A stretch of 63,001 nt of DNA from an uncultured Bacteroidales bacterium. GTDB taxonomy: Bacteria; Bacteroidota; Bacteroidia; Bacteroidales; Muribaculaceae. The stretch is taken from contig CASBHZ010000007.1 of the NCBI GenBank assembly GCA_949123685.1, positions 1 to 63,001 on the forward strand. The letters are read 5' to 3'. The notes under the pieces are model-generated. The model ran no database searches and was not told the origin of the DNA. It saw nothing but the letters and a program-made list of their open reading frames with translations. A program made the position numbers and the translations under genes. Positions 37,759-48,217 of the stretch are shown here, one piece after another; position 1 is the stretch's first letter; each line of letters opens with the position of its first letter.

Positions 37759-37908
37759 ATGGCAAAGAAAACCGTCGCGTCTCTTCAAAAAGGTGAAGGA
37801 CGCACCTACAGCAAAGTCATCATTATGGAGAGATCTCCTAAAACGGGTGCTTATGTTTTCAAAGAGGAAATGGTGCCCAACGATGCAGTTAAAGACGCTC
37901 TTAAATAA
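37759..37908 (+). CDS. DUF4295 small basic ribosome-associated protein
   Basis: A 49-residue protein beginning MAKKTVASLQKGEGRTYSKV, the DUF4295 family found only in Bacteroidota and always next to rpmG. From memory, cryo-EM of a Flavobacterium ribosome found a phylum-specific large-subunit protein named bL38 that I believe is this family; I am not certain of the mapping. The gene is 13 nt after rpmG and ends just before a long palindromic terminator. Confidence 0.9.
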   Translation: MAKKTVASLQKGEGRTYSKVIIMERSPKTGAYVFKEEMVPNDAVKDALK

Positions 37909-37918
37909 TTAAGACACT

Positions 37919-37977
37919 TTGTACTAAAAATAAATTGGAGTTTGCAAATTGCAAACTCCAATTTATTTTTAGTACAA
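37919..37977. terminator. 59-nt near-loopless palindromic terminator
   Basis: 29-nt arms (37919-37947 and 37949-37977) pair perfectly around a single A at 37948. The core is TTGGAGTTTGCAA, and the 3' arm contains ATTTATTTTTAG. It ends the ribosomal-protein operon. Confidence 0.88.
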
Positions 37978-37978
37978 T

Positions 37979-38020
37979 TAATGTAAAAAGGGAAGCCGAA
38001 TGACTTCCCTCTTTACATTA
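37979..38020 (-). terminator. Second hairpin, terminator of the barrel-protein gene
   Basis: TAATGTAAA-A-AGGGAAG (37979-37995) pairs with CTTCCCT-C-TTTACATTA (38004-38020), with one mismatch and an 8-nt loop. It lies 22 nt downstream of the - strand barrel-protein stop codon and immediately adjoins the palindrome at 37919-37977. Confidence 0.7.
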
Positions 38021-38042
38021 TCATATTAAGATAAGAATATAT

Positions 38043-38525
38043 TTAGAATACATATCCGATTCCCATTCCGAAAAATCCTCCGCTGGTGTCATTCATAAGT
38101 GAATATTTACCTTGCAGTGTAAGCTTAAGATAAGATGTGAGATATAAATCGAAACCGGCACCGAAATTAGCTCCCGCACGACTCGCGCTGTCACCATGCT
38201 TGTATGACCAGTTATTGAAAGTGAAACCGGCAAGCGGATAAACGGCAAAACCTCTTGCAATACGGAAAGGGAAATGCATGTCCACGTCAAGAACGAATGC
38301 CGATTTATGATCATTACGGAAGACGTACCCAAGATCGGGTGCTATGCGGAAATGATCGGCAAACGTATACTGAAAATAAACATCGGTGAAACCTCCGTTG
38401 TTATAAGTTGCAAAACCACCCATAAGACCAAGAGTCTTTTCTCCCTTCTGTGCATTAGCCTGAATGGGCATCAATGCCCCTAAAGCTGTCACAATGGCGA
38501 TTGCCAATACGGTTATTTTTTTCAT
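38043..38525 (-). CDS. Small outer-membrane beta-barrel protein
   Basis: A 160-residue exported protein (signal peptide about 1-25, cleavage after ANA). The mature chain is a short barrel of OmpX/OmpW-like size: alternating strands such as GLMGGFATYNNGGFTDVYFQ, then RIAPDLGYVF, VYPLAGFTFN, GANFGAGFDLYL and KLTLQGKYSL, with terminal aromatic GIGYVF. The family resembles proteins labelled outer membrane beta-barrel protein in Bacteroidales; the function is unknown. Single gene convergent with the ribosomal operon. Confidence 0.82.
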   Translation of the reverse strand: MKKITVLAIAIVTALGALMPIQANAQKGEKTLGLMGGFATYNNGGFTDVYFQYTFADHFRIAPDLGYVFRNDHKSAFVLDVDMHFPFRIARGFAVYPLAGFTFNNWSYKHGDSASRAGANFGAGFDLYLTSYLKLTLQGKYSLMNDTSGGFFGMGIGYVF

Positions 38526-38635
38526 AACTGGTGTTTGATATTTAAAACTATTTATATTTTCCTATATTAACGAAACGAGCCTCAATAGATGCTAATTTCA
38601 ATTAAAAAACATATAGAATTATAAAAATGTTTCGT

Positions 38636-38643
38636 TAAATTTG
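38636..38643 (+). promoter_or_regulatory. -7 promoter element of nadE
   Basis: TAAATTTG lies 57 nt before the nadE start codon. No TTTG is seen at the matching -33 position. Confidence 0.5.
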
Positions 38644-38700
38644 CATTAAATATAAATTTTTTGGTCAATATTTTAACAATAGAATCTTAATAACCAAAAG

Positions 38701-40629
38701 ATGAACACATTAGGTTACATCCGCGTTGCTGCTGCTTCCCCCGAAGTAAAACCTGCAGATGTGGATTTCAACATAAACGAAATTAAGAATCAGGTAGCCA
38801 TAGCCGACAAAAAGGATGTGGACATCATATTGTTTCCGGAACTTTCGGTAACAGGATATACATGCGCTGACCTTTTTTACCAACAGAATATTCTTGAAGA
38901 AACAGAAATTGCCCTTCAGGAATTAGCTTTATTTTCTCTCAATACAAATGTCACAATAGTTGTTGGCGCTCCATTAAGAGTTAAAAACGACATCTATAAT
39001 TGTGCAGTTGTCATTAATGGAGGAAAAATAATCGGAGCCGTGCCCAAGACTCATTTACCCAATTATAATGAGTTTTACGAAAAACGATGGTTCTCAGAAG
39101 GTTCAAAATGCAACGAGCGCTGCTATCTTGACTCGGAATTGACATTCGTTTCACGCAATATACTTTTTGAAATAGCAGGAGCTAAAATAGGAATCGAGAT
39201 TTGTGAAGACCTGTGGGTGCCAGTTCCGCCAAGCTGCGATATGGCAATGGCAGGAGCTGAGATAATCCTCAATCTATCTGCAACAAACGAACTTGCTGGC
39301 AAACACCGTTATCTTACAGACTTGATAGCACAACAGTCCGCACGCTGCAGATGCGGCTACGTATATGCATCTGCCGGGCTTGGGGAATCTTCTACAGATC
39401 TCGTATTCTCCGGAAATTGCATTATTGCAGAAAACGGAGCGATCCTTGCGGAATCACCGCGATTCAGTCTCGGTTCGAAGATCGAAATAAGGGACATTGA
39501 TATTGAAATGATAAGGAATGACCGAATTAAGTATTCGACATTCAATGATTCTTCAAACAAACGTTATGAAATTCTAAAGATGCCTTCATTCGCATCTGAA
39601 GAATCTTATAATAATGGAGAGCTGCTCCGCTACATATCTCCCCATCCTTTCACTGACGGAGATCCGCAGCAGTTTCGTGAGCGTTGCGACGAGATTTCAT
39701 CCATACAGGCGTGGGGACTTGCCCAACGTCTACGGGCAATACATTGCAAGAATACCGTGATAGGTATTTCCGGAGGACTTGATTCTACTCTCGCGCTCCT
39801 CGTCACTGTCAAAGCCTATGACATGCTCGGTTATGACCGGAAGGGAATCACAGCCATTACCATGCCGGGATTCGGAACGACCACCCGAACTCATTCCAAC
39901 GCATCAGTCCTGATGCAACTTCTTGGAGTCACAATGCTTGAGATCCCTATATCAAAAGCCGTTGAACTCCACTTTAAGGAAATTGGACACGACCCGTCTG
40001 TGCACGACGCAACCTATGAAAACTCTCAGGCTCGCGAACGCACACAAATCCTTATGGACATGGCTAACCAGACCGGGGGGATCGTGGTCGGTACAGGAGA
40101 CTTATCCGAATTAGCACTCGGTTGGTGCACATACAATGGAGATCAGATGTCTATGTATGGAGTAAACGCGTCTGTACCAAAAACTCTCGTCAAATATCTT
40201 GTTGAAGGTTATGCCAACACAACGGACAATCCGGAGATAAGACGCGTGCTTCTTGACATAATAGACACGCCCATAAGTCCCGAACTACTTCCGGCTGCCG
40301 CAGACGACTCCATTGAGCAAAAAACAGAAGACCTTGTAGGACCTTATGAGCTGCATGATTTTTTCCTACACGGTATGCTGCGCCACTCATTCAGACCGTT
40401 GAAAATATATCTTCTCGCCTGCCATGCATTCAATGGAAAATACGACAAGGAAACAATAAAACATTGGTTGAAAACTTTCTATCGCCGTTTCTTTTCTCAG
40501 CAGTTCAAAAGATCTTGTATGCCGGATGGAATGAAAGTAGGCAGCGTATGCCTCTCACCGAGGGGAGACTGGAGAATGCCGTCTGATGCATCCTCTAACC
40601 TCTGGCTTAAAGAAATAGAAAATATATGA
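38701..40629 (+). CDS. nadE: Glutamine-dependent NAD+ synthetase
   Basis: A 642-residue cytoplasmic enzyme making NAD+ from nicotinate adenine dinucleotide, ATP and glutamine. The N-terminal nitrilase-type glutaminase (about 1-270) has E47 (LFPELSVTGYTC), K116 (PKTHLPNYNE) and C168 (IEICEDLW). The C-terminal synthetase domain has the P-loop GISGGLDSTLAL and GTGDLSELALGWCTYNGD. This is the long two-domain form. A CinA-type NMN amidase (36326) is encoded nearby. Confidence 0.97.
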   Translation: MNTLGYIRVAAASPEVKPADVDFNINEIKNQVAIADKKDVDIILFPELSVTGYTCADLFYQQNILEETEIALQELALFSLNTNVTIVVGAPLRVKNDIYNCAVVINGGKIIGAVPKTHLPNYNEFYEKRWFSEGSKCNERCYLDSELTFVSRNILFEIAGAKIGIEICEDLWVPVPPSCDMAMAGAEIILNLSATNELAGKHRYLTDLIAQQSARCRCGYVYASAGLGESSTDLVFSGNCIIAENGAILAESPRFSLGSKIEIRDIDIEMIRNDRIKYSTFNDSSNKRYEILKMPSFASEESYNNGELLRYISPHPFTDGDPQQFRERCDEISSIQAWGLAQRLRAIHCKNTVIGISGGLDSTLALLVTVKAYDMLGYDRKGITAITMPGFGTTTRTHSNASVLMQLLGVTMLEIPISKAVELHFKEIGHDPSVHDATYENSQARERTQILMDMANQTGGIVVGTGDLSELALGWCTYNGDQMSMYGVNASVPKTLVKYLVEGYANTTDNPEIRRVLLDIIDTPISPELLPAAADDSIEQKTEDLVGPYELHDFFLHGMLRHSFRPLKIYLLACHAFNGKYDKETIKHWLKTFYRRFFSQQFKRSCMPDGMKVGSVCLSPRGDWRMPSDASSNLWLKEIENI

Positions 40630-40679
40630 ATCTGCATTACTGCATTCAATTGTAAATAAGCGACAACTTACTTAATTTC

Positions 40680-40687
40680 TAAATTTG
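40680..40687 (+). promoter_or_regulatory. -7 promoter element of the Sua5/YrdC gene
   Basis: TAAATTTG here overlaps a possible upstream TTG start codon (40685) and lies 15 nt before ATG 40703, supporting the ATG as the real start. Confidence 0.5.
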
Positions 40688-40702
40688 GGAATAGATCTGA
40701 TT

Positions 40703-41260
40703 ATGAATGACGATATTAAAAAAGCTGTAGAAGTATTAAGGAACGGAGGTGTGATCCTCTATCCTACAGATACGATATGGGGATTGGGATGTGACGCGGG
40801 AAATGCAAAGGCAGTGGAGCGTATATTCCAAATAAAAAAACGTGCCGACTCTAAATCAATGTTGTCTTTAGTGGCATCAGACGGCATGCTCCAACAATTC
40901 GTCAAAGAAGTTCCGGAGGCGGCATGGCAACTTATTGATGCTGCTGTCAATCCCCTTACAATCATTTATGACAGCCCGAGAGGAATCGCCAGCAACCTGC
41001 TTGCCGAAGATGGATCGGCAGGATTCCGCATCACTTCAGAAACTTATTCCCGAAATTTATGTCAAAGATTGAGGCATCCGGTAGTTTCAACATCTGCAAA
41101 TATCTCCGGCAAGCCTGCTCCGAGGTCTTTCAGGGAGATTGATACGGAAATTATAAATGCAGTCGACTATGTTGCCGAATATGGTCGTGACATTGAAAAA
41201 ACATTTCCAAGCAACATAATTAAAGTCACAGACTCAAATGTAATCACCATAATCAGGTAG
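40703..41260 (+). CDS. L-threonylcarbamoyladenylate synthase (Sua5/YrdC type)
   Basis: A 185-residue protein of the YrdC/TsaC fold, which joins threonine, bicarbonate and ATP to threonylcarbamoyl-AMP for tRNA t6A37. Typical signs: GGVILYPTDTIWGLGCDA near the N-terminus, the KKRADSKSMLSLV block that binds substrate, and VVSTSANISGKPAPRSF. It has no Sua5 C-terminal domain. It would supply TsaD (35304). ATG 40703 was chosen because an in-frame TTG at 40685 overlaps the promoter. The glycosylphosphotransferase gene follows after 37 nt. Confidence 0.92.
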   Translation: MNDDIKKAVEVLRNGGVILYPTDTIWGLGCDAGNAKAVERIFQIKKRADSKSMLSLVASDGMLQQFVKEVPEAAWQLIDAAVNPLTIIYDSPRGIASNLLAEDGSAGFRITSETYSRNLCQRLRHPVVSTSANISGKPAPRSFREIDTEIINAVDYVAEYGRDIEKTFPSNIIKVTDSNVITIIR

Positions 41261-41297
41261 ACATTGATAATGCAGGAACGTGGTGATATTCACAAAA

Positions 41298-42725
41298 ATG
41301 AAAAGTAAAGAACTTTCTCTGACAAATCAACGGTTGAAATATGTGGTGAGTGATCTCGTCACAACCTCAGTTGCATTCCTACTTTTCGACATATGCCGGT
41401 TTTTCATACTCCATGATGAGATCCCTTCATCGCAAAGCCTTAACGACTATCTGTCATCTCCAAAGCTTATATTGGAGCAGATTTTTATTCCGATAGCACT
41501 CTTATTCATTTACTGGCTTTCCGGTTATTACAACCATCCGTACGAAAAGTCAAGGCTTCAAGAGTTTATAACCACTTTCTATTCTGCCTTATTCAACGCC
41601 ACACTGATATTTTTTATCCTCCTCATTAATGACCGCGGTCCAATAATCTCGGACGACTATCTTCTGATAAGCGTATCATTCTTTCTTCTATTGGTATTCA
41701 CCTACACCGGACGATTGATAATAACCTCCGCAACACGGCGTTATGCCCTACGTCACAATATCCGGTGCAATGTCCTGATAATTGGAAATTCCCATCTCGG
41801 TCATGAAATCTATAACAAACTCATCAAGGCAAAAACCTTGGTGAAATATAATGTAATCGGCTTTGTAAGGATAGACGGGGACAATGACAATTCAGGAAAA
41901 CTCCCTTGTTGGGAAATGCACGAAATAGAAGACATTTGTCTCAAAGAGAACGTAGATCAGGTAATACTTGCGCCTGACAAAGAAAAGGACGCACTTGTCC
42001 TCAAGATGCTAAACCGCCTTTTCCCCCTGGATATCCCTATAAAGATTATGCCAGACACCCTCTCCTACATCACATCTTCAATCAGATTGACCGATATAAT
42101 GGCGGAGCCATTTATTGACCTCACCTCTCCTCCGCTTAATGATTGTGCCAATAATATAAAACTTTCGTTTGACATCATTATATCCACATTTGCCCTTCTG
42201 ATCCTATCCCCTTTGATGTTAGGACTGATGATTGCTGTCAAACTAACGTCACCGGGTCCCATTTTTTACCATCAGCAACGCATCGGTAAGAAAAGGAAAC
42301 CTTTTGACATATATAAGTTCAGGTCAATGTATTTAGATGCAGAAAGTAACGGACCAATGTTATCTTCTGCAGAAGACAACAGGATAACCCCCATAGGACG
42401 GATCTTAAGGAAATATCGACTTGACGAGCTCCCCCAGTTCTGGAACGTGCTTAAGGGAGATATGTCTCTTGTCGGACCAAGACCCGAACGGGACTTCTTT
42501 ATTCGCAAAATACTTGAAAAGGCTCCCTATTATTGTCTGATATTTCAAGTTAAACCGGGAATAACATCCTGGGGGATGGTTAAATTCGGCTATGCTTCCA
42601 ATGTTGACCAGATGGTAGACCGCACCAAGTTCGATCTGATATATATAACGAACATGTCGATCGCACTCGACCTAAAGATCCTCATTCACACCATAAGGAC
42701 TATTATAAGGGGATCAGGACTTTAA
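41298..42725 (+). CDS. Polyprenyl-phosphate glycosylphosphotransferase (WbaP/WcaJ type)
   Basis: A 475-residue inner-membrane enzyme that transfers a sugar 1-phosphate to undecaprenyl phosphate to begin capsule, exopolysaccharide or O-antigen units. About four hydrophobic helices lie in the first 145 residues, followed by a nucleotide-binding-like CoA_binding_3 domain (NVLIIGNSHLGHEIYNKL). Another membrane helix precedes the C-terminal bacterial sugar transferase domain (about 275-475: YHQQRIGKKRKPFDIYKFRS; RKYRLDELPQFWNVLKGDMS; LVGPRPERDFF). In-frame GTG codons at 41280/41283 could give a slightly longer form; ATG 41298 fits better. No glycosyltransferase cluster is adjacent, so it acts with genes elsewhere. 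Confidence 0.9.
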   Translation: MKSKELSLTNQRLKYVVSDLVTTSVAFLLFDICRFFILHDEIPSSQSLNDYLSSPKLILEQIFIPIALLFIYWLSGYYNHPYEKSRLQEFITTFYSALFNATLIFFILLINDRGPIISDDYLLISVSFFLLLVFTYTGRLIITSATRRYALRHNIRCNVLIIGNSHLGHEIYNKLIKAKTLVKYNVIGFVRIDGDNDNSGKLPCWEMHEIEDICLKENVDQVILAPDKEKDALVLKMLNRLFPLDIPIKIMPDTLSYITSSIRLTDIMAEPFIDLTSPPLNDCANNIKLSFDIIISTFALLILSPLMLGLMIAVKLTSPGPIFYHQQRIGKKRKPFDIYKFRSMYLDAESNGPMLSSAEDNRITPIGRILRKYRLDELPQFWNVLKGDMSLVGPRPERDFFIRKILEKAPYYCLIFQVKPGITSWGMVKFGYASNVDQMVDRTKFDLIYITNMSIALDLKILIHTIRTIIRGSGL

Positions 42726-42760
42726 CAAATTCAGAACGATATCAAAACGATATTTTATCT

Positions 42761-44560
42761 ATGGCATATAAAGAGACACATAACAGATTCACCGATTGGT
42801 GGATGAAAGTGGTTATCTGGCGTGAGCATCATATACGCGAAAAGAGCTTCCTTCTCATTCTCGCGTTAGTGGTAGGCGTTTTATGTGGCTTTGCCGCACA
42901 ATTGCTGAAATACATCATTCATCTCATTGCAGGGCTACTTACCTCTCATATGAGCACAACCACCGCCAACTGGCTATATCTCGTCTACCCTGTAGTCGGT
43001 ATACTTATTGTAACACTATTGTTGAAATATGTGGTAAAAGAAAACATATCTCATGGTGTGACAAAAGTGCTTTATGCTATTTCAAGAAGGAAATCACGAT
43101 TGAAAAAGCGTAACATGTACGCTTCGCTCGTTGCGTCTTCAATCACCATCGGTTTTGGTGGATCAGTAGGTGCCGAAGGACCTATAGTCTTTACAGGAGC
43201 GGCAATAGGATCTAACGTCGGACAGGCATTCCGGCTTTCGCCCAGAATACTGATGATACTCGTAGGATGCGGGGCGGCGGCAGGTATTGCAGGCATTTTC
43301 CGAGCTCCGATTGCAGGAATGCTTTTCACACTTGAAGTGCTCATGATCGACCTTACAGGTATGACAGTAATGCCGTTGCTTCTGTCGTCAGTAGCCGGTG
43401 CAGTCGTTGCTTATGTTCTTGAGGGTTATAGCGCGGAGTTTTTCTTCGTACAGTCTGAGCCTTTCGTCACCAACAGGATTCCGTTCACTATACTTCTTGG
43501 AGTGGCATGCGGACTCATGTCTTATTATTTCACGAAAGTGATGTTCATGATGGAGTCGATGTTCGGAAAACTTAAGCATCCGGGAATGAAAATATTGGTT
43601 GGAGGAGTGATCATGGCAGGACTTATCTTCCTCTTCCCTCCATTATACGGAGAGGGTTACGGAGCGATAAACAATCTCCTGCTTGGTGATGTGTCAAAAG
43701 TGGTTGACGGCACATTCTTCTATGTTGACCGCGACAATGTCTGGTTCCTGATACTTTTCATAGGAGCGATCGCCATGACCAAGGCTTTTGCCACTTCTGC
43801 CACCAATGGTGCCGGAGGTGTGGGCGGAACATTCGCCCCGTCGCTTTTCGTCGGTGCCCTAACGGGATTCCTTTTTGCTTACATAGTCAACAATCTTGAC
43901 CTCGGATTCGAATTGTCTCAGAAAAACTTCGCCTTATTGGGAATGGCAGGAGTCATGAGCGGTGTAATGCACGCCCCTCTCATGGCAATCTTCCTTACCG
44001 CTGAAATGACGGGAGGCTACGACCTCTTCCTGCCATTGTTGATCGTGTCGGCACTTGCATATATTACTATCCGCATATTCACACCCTACAGCATTTACAC
44101 GATGCGTCTCGCAAAAGCAGGAGACCTCGTAACGCATCAGAAAGACAAGGCAGTACTCACTCTCCTTAAGGTTGACAACCTTATTGAAACAGACTTCAAG
44201 ACCGTGAATCCTGAAATGAATCTGAAGGAGATGGTAGATATAATCTCAGTTTCAAACCGCAATCTATTCCCTGTAACCGATGCTGACGGGAACCTCAAGG
44301 GAGTCGTGCTTCTTGACGATATCAGGAATATTATGTTCCGCGCAGATTTATACAAGAAAATGCACGTGTCGCGATTCATGTCTGCCGTTCCGGACGTTAT
44401 AGAAGTGTCCTATCCAATGGATAAGGTTATGGAAATATTCGACAGGACCAATGCATGGAACCTGCCGGTAGTTGATAATGGCAGGTATGTAGGTTTCGTA
44501 TCCAAGTCTAAAATATTCAATTCCTACCGCCGCGTGCTACGACATTTTACGGAGGATTAA
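42761..44560 (+). CDS. ClC-type chloride transporter with CBS domains
   Basis: A 599-residue inner-membrane protein. The ClC core (about 30-445) has the selectivity motif GSVGAEGP with gating glutamate E139, which usually indicates a Cl-/H+ antiporter rather than a channel, and the later GGVGGTFAPSLFVGA motif. Two CBS domains (about 470-590) form a C-terminal cytoplasmic module that usually senses adenine nucleotides. Possible roles are pH, chloride or fluoride handling. It starts 35 nt after the glycosylphosphotransferase and precedes fmt by 44 nt, probably by chance of operon order. Confidence 0.93.
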   Translation: MAYKETHNRFTDWWMKVVIWREHHIREKSFLLILALVVGVLCGFAAQLLKYIIHLIAGLLTSHMSTTTANWLYLVYPVVGILIVTLLLKYVVKENISHGVTKVLYAISRRKSRLKKRNMYASLVASSITIGFGGSVGAEGPIVFTGAAIGSNVGQAFRLSPRILMILVGCGAAAGIAGIFRAPIAGMLFTLEVLMIDLTGMTVMPLLLSSVAGAVVAYVLEGYSAEFFFVQSEPFVTNRIPFTILLGVACGLMSYYFTKVMFMMESMFGKLKHPGMKILVGGVIMAGLIFLFPPLYGEGYGAINNLLLGDVSKVVDGTFFYVDRDNVWFLILFIGAIAMTKAFATSATNGAGGVGGTFAPSLFVGALTGFLFAYIVNNLDLGFELSQKNFALLGMAGVMSGVMHAPLMAIFLTAEMTGGYDLFLPLLIVSALAYITIRIFTPYSIYTMRLAKAGDLVTHQKDKAVLTLLKVDNLIETDFKTVNPEMNLKEMVDIISVSNRNLFPVTDADGNLKGVVLLDDIRNIMFRADLYKKMHVSRFMSAVPDVIEVSYPMDKVMEIFDRTNAWNLPVVDNGRYVGFVSKSKIFNSYRRVLRHFTED

Positions 44561-44604
44561 CCATTTCGCCATTGCAACACAAAGCCGTTAAGTAAAAGAT
44601 AAAG

Positions 44605-45558
44605 ATGAAAAAAGAAGATTTAAAAATAGTTTTTTTCGGAACTCCCGAATTTGCAGTCACAAGCCTTGCAAGGCTTGTTGAAGATGGCTATAATATATCT
44701 GCCGTTGTCACAATGCCGGATAAGGAGGCGGGACGTGGACGCAAGCTGATGCAGAGCGACGTCAAGAAATATGCCGTTGAAAATGGTCTTAGAGTGCTTC
44801 AGCCTGAAAAGCTGAAGTCTCAGGAATTTATTGACACGCTACATGAAATCAATGCAGACCTCTTCATCGTAATTGCATTCCGTATGCTTCCTGAAGCAGT
44901 GTGGACAATGCCTCGTCTCGGCACTTTCAACCTTCATGGATCCCTGCTTCCTAAATATCGTGGCGCCGCCCCTATCAACCGTGCGATCATGAATGGAGAG
45001 ACTGAAACAGGAGTGACAACATTCTTTCTCAAACATGAAATTGACACAGGAGACATAATCGGTTCCCGTTCGATAACCATCAATGAAAATGACAACGTTG
45101 GAATCATTTATGACAAGCTCATGCATATCGGAGCTGACATGGTGATAGAAACTGTGGAAAATATTCTTAACGATACCCTTACCGTGCGTCCACAGCCGGA
45201 GGGTGAATTTACCGCTGCTCCTAAGATTTTTAAAGAAGACTGCAGGATCATATGGAACAAGACAGCCCAAGAGATTCATAACCACATAAGGGGATTATCT
45301 CCATACCCGGCATCTTTTGCTGTCATGGAAGATACAAACGGCAGAATAATGGACGTGAAAATTTTCGAATCCAGAGTATCTCAAGACATAATGACTGATA
45401 AAAATGCAACTCCCGGAACAATCATGATACAAGGTAAACGCCTTTTCGTTTCAACCGGAGATGGCACAATCGAAGTATTGTCGCTCCAACCTTCCGGGAA
45501 GAAGAGAATGGAAACGTCCGCTTTCCTTTTAGGCTATCATCCAATAAGTTTTAAGTAA
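44605..45558 (+). CDS. fmt: Methionyl-tRNA formyltransferase
   Basis: A 317-residue enzyme that formylates initiator Met-tRNA using 10-formyltetrahydrofolate. The formyl-transferase domain starts KIVFFGTPEFAV and includes the catalytic block NLHGSLLPKYRGAAPI (N109, H111) and EIDTGDI. The C-terminal tRNA-binding domain spans about 205-317. The usual partner gene def is not adjacent; menD follows after 8 nt. Confidence 0.97.
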   Translation: MKKEDLKIVFFGTPEFAVTSLARLVEDGYNISAVVTMPDKEAGRGRKLMQSDVKKYAVENGLRVLQPEKLKSQEFIDTLHEINADLFIVIAFRMLPEAVWTMPRLGTFNLHGSLLPKYRGAAPINRAIMNGETETGVTTFFLKHEIDTGDIIGSRSITINENDNVGIIYDKLMHIGADMVIETVENILNDTLTVRPQPEGEFTAAPKIFKEDCRIIWNKTAQEIHNHIRGLSPYPASFAVMEDTNGRIMDVKIFESRVSQDIMTDKNATPGTIMIQGKRLFVSTGDGTIEVLSLQPSGKKRMETSAFLLGYHPISFK

Positions 45559-45566
45559 GCATCCGA

Positions 45567-47300
45567 ATGTCTGATGATATAAAAAATATACCGTCTTTGG
45601 AAACAGACACCACAAAGGGGTATTGCCGTATATTGTATGATGTCCTCATCGAAAAAGGAATCGATGAGATCGTGCTCTCTCCAGGCAGCCGCAATGCCCC
45701 ACTCCTTATCGGAGCTGCTTGCCGCCCCTTCCGGCGACATGTAATCACGGATGAGCGAACCGCTGCATTCATTGCCTTGGGAATTGCATTAGCCGGGAAA
45801 AAAACGGTTGCCTTGGCATGCACATCGGGAACGGCACTTTATAATTACGCGCCTGCTGTAGCCGAAGCTTTCTATCAGCATATACCCCTTATAATAATAA
45901 CTGCCGACCGCCCTCTTGAATGGATAGGTCAAGACGATTCGCAAACCCTCATCCAACCCGGGGCTCTTGACAAAATTGTAAAAGGCAGCTACGATATCCC
46001 CGTTGAACATCCTGATGACCCTAATGAAAAATGGTATGTCAACAGGATCATTAACGAAGCATGCAACCTCGCTCTTTCAGGAAGGAAAGGACCGGTGCAT
46101 ATCAACATTCGCCTTGACAATCCTTTGACTGAGGTAAGACAATACGTTCCGTCAAATCCACGGATCATAGAATATATAGACAATCTAAACCTTCCACCGC
46201 ATGTCTATAAGGCGATCGCCGAATCATTACAAGGAAAAAAAGTAATGGTGACGGCTGGATTCATGCAGCCTGACGATAGGCTTAATCATTCATTGTCAGA
46301 GTTTGCAAGATTATCGAACGTATGCATGATGTGTGAAACCCTGTCCAACCTACACCTGCCGGGAACCCCGTATGCTGTCGACACTGCACTATCGCTGCTT
46401 GAAAACAGTGACAGACAAGAGATAGACATGCTTCGCCCGGATGTGGTGATTTCCATAGGCGGGGCACTGATTTCTCGAAAACTCAAAGAGTTTATACGAC
46501 AAAACCCACCTGCCGAACATTGGACATTGGGAGACACCAACCCTTCTTCAGATTGTTTCAAAGTCAAGACACGACATATTGAAGTTTCCCCATCCAAATT
46601 CTTCAAAGGAATAACAAGACACATGAAAAAATCATCTAATGATGACAATGGTGGTGTAAGTTATTTAAAAACATGGGAGAGTTTCAGAAAAATCGCAATT
46701 GACAGTCACGACAAATATCTATGTGAACATAGTGAATGGTCAGAAATGTATGCATTCAGCCATATATTGAACAACCTGCCGAAATCTTTCAATCTTTTCC
46801 TTTCGAACGGGACAGCTGTAAGATACGGACAGCTATTTACAACCAATATTCCTCACGCGTCTTTCGGATGTAGAGGGGTGTCGGGAATTGATGGCACAAC
46901 AGCCACAGCAGCAGGATGTGCGATATCGTACAAAGGCTCTACCCTTCTTATAACCGGAGACATGTCCATGTCATACGACACCGGGGTCTTGGGTATTAAG
47001 GACCTTCCAGGAAATTTCAAGATAGCGGTAATAAACAATAAGGGGGGAGGCATATTCAGATTCATACCATCAACAAGAAATTGCTCCTGCCGGGAAGAAT
47101 TGTTTTGCGCCGACCCGAATCTTCCGATTGAAAAAATTGCAGAAGCATACGGATGGAAATATTTTAAAGCTGAATCAAAAAAAGAACTGGAAAAAAATTA
47201 TATAAATTTTTTAGATTCAGAGCATAATGCCATACTTGAGATAAAGGCGGATGAGGTAACATCATCTGAAATTCTCATAGAATATATGAACCGTAAATAG
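45567..47300 (+). CDS. menD: SEPHCHC synthase (menaquinone synthesis)
   Basis: A 577-residue thiamine-diphosphate enzyme joining isochorismate and 2-oxoglutarate. Family signs: SPGSRNAPL near 31, [13 protein letters not shown] near 53-65, the [18 protein letters not shown] stretch, and the ThDP-Mg motif beginning [10 protein letters not shown] and ending INNKGG. It starts a men run: menD-menB-menC-menE. The preceding menF (isochorismate synthase), often found before menD, is not here; fmt takes that place. Confidence 0.97.
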   Translation: MSDDIKNIPSLETDTTKGYCRILYDVLIEKGIDEIVLSPGSRNAPLLIGAACRPFRRHVITDERTAAFIALGIALAGKKTVALACTSGTALYNYAPAVAEAFYQHIPLIIITADRPLEWIGQDDSQTLIQPGALDKIVKGSYDIPVEHPDDPNEKWYVNRIINEACNLALSGRKGPVHINIRLDNPLTEVRQYVPSNPRIIEYIDNLNLPPHVYKAIAESLQGKKVMVTAGFMQPDDRLNHSLSEFARLSNVCMMCETLSNLHLPGTPYAVDTALSLLENSDRQEIDMLRPDVVISIGGALISRKLKEFIRQNPPAEHWTLGDTNPSSDCFKVKTRHIEVSPSKFFKGITRHMKKSSNDDNGGVSYLKTWESFRKIAIDSHDKYLCEHSEWSEMYAFSHILNNLPKSFNLFLSNGTAVRYGQLFTTNIPHASFGCRGVSGIDGTTATAAGCAISYKGSTLLITGDMSMSYDTGVLGIKDLPGNFKIAVINNKGGGIFRFIPSTRNCSCREELFCADPNLPIEKIAEAYGWKYFKAESKKELEKNYINFLDSEHNAILEIKADEVTSSEILIEYMNRK

Positions 47301-47365
47301 AATCTTATCCATCGAATCATTATTCTATAAATGCACCTGATATTAAACAATTAAAAAAGATACTT

Positions 47366-48178
47366 ATGAACTGGAAAACTATAAAAGAATATACCGACAT
47401 CCTCTTTGAAGAAATGGATGGTATCGCAAAAATAACAATCAACCGTCCCAAGGTATATAATGCCTTCCGTCCCCTTACCAACAAGGAGATGCTCGAAGCA
47501 TTCTCGATATGCCGTGAGCGAGCCGACATAAGGGTAATAATACTAACCGGTACGGGAGACAAGGCTTTTTGTAGCGGAGGTGACCAGAACGCTAAAGGAC
47601 ATGGAGGTTATGTTGACGAAAACGGGGTGCCGCGACTTAATGTGCTTGAACTCCACCATGCAATACGTTCAATTCCCAAACCGGTAATAGCTATGGTAAA
47701 TGGATATTCGATCGGAGGGGGTAATGTGCTGCAGGTCGTATGCGATTTGTCAATAGCGTCTGAAAACGCACGTTTCGGTCAGACCGGACCTAAAGTCGGC
47801 AGTTTCGATGGAGGATTCGGTGCTTCATACCTTGCCCGCTGTGTAGGTCAGAAAAAAGCGAGGGAAATATGGTATCTGTGCAAGCAATATACAGCACAGG
47901 AAGCCCTCGAAATGGGAATGGTCAACGAAGTGGTTCCTTTCGATAAACTTGAGGAGACCACCGTGGAATGGGCAAAAACAATAATGAAACGCTCGCCGTT
48001 TGCCATACGCATGATCAAGCGGGCATTGAATGCGGAACTTGACGGTCAACACGGACTCATGGAATTTGCCGGTGACGCCACATTGATGTATTATATGATG
48101 GATGAGGCACAAGAAGGCAAAAACGCATTTCTTGAAAAAAGAGATCCGGATTTCGGACAGTATCCTATGTTCCCATAA
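47366..48178 (+). CDS. menB: 1,4-Dihydroxy-2-naphthoyl-CoA synthase
   Basis: A 270-residue crotonase-fold enzyme that closes the naphthoate ring from o-succinylbenzoyl-CoA. CoA-binding and oxyanion features: [15 protein letters not shown] and [17 protein letters not shown]. The [20 protein letters not shown] block separates MenB from other crotonases. It follows menD by 65 nt with no visible promoter in the gap. Confidence 0.97.
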   Translation: MNWKTIKEYTDILFEEMDGIAKITINRPKVYNAFRPLTNKEMLEAFSICRERADIRVIILTGTGDKAFCSGGDQNAKGHGGYVDENGVPRLNVLELHHAIRSIPKPVIAMVNGYSIGGGNVLQVVCDLSIASENARFGQTGPKVGSFDGGFGASYLARCVGQKKAREIWYLCKQYTAQEALEMGMVNEVVPFDKLEETTVEWAKTIMKRSPFAIRMIKRALNAELDGQHGLMEFAGDATLMYYMMDEAQEGKNAFLEKRDPDFGQYPMFP

Positions 48179-48217
48179 AATGAAGTTGTTTAAGAAGCTG
48201 TTTAAAATTCATCAATC

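Noticed and set aside
40685..40702. TTG start for the Sua5/YrdC protein
   Set aside because: The TTG is part of a TAAATTTG promoter box; ATG 40703 fits the family N-terminus.
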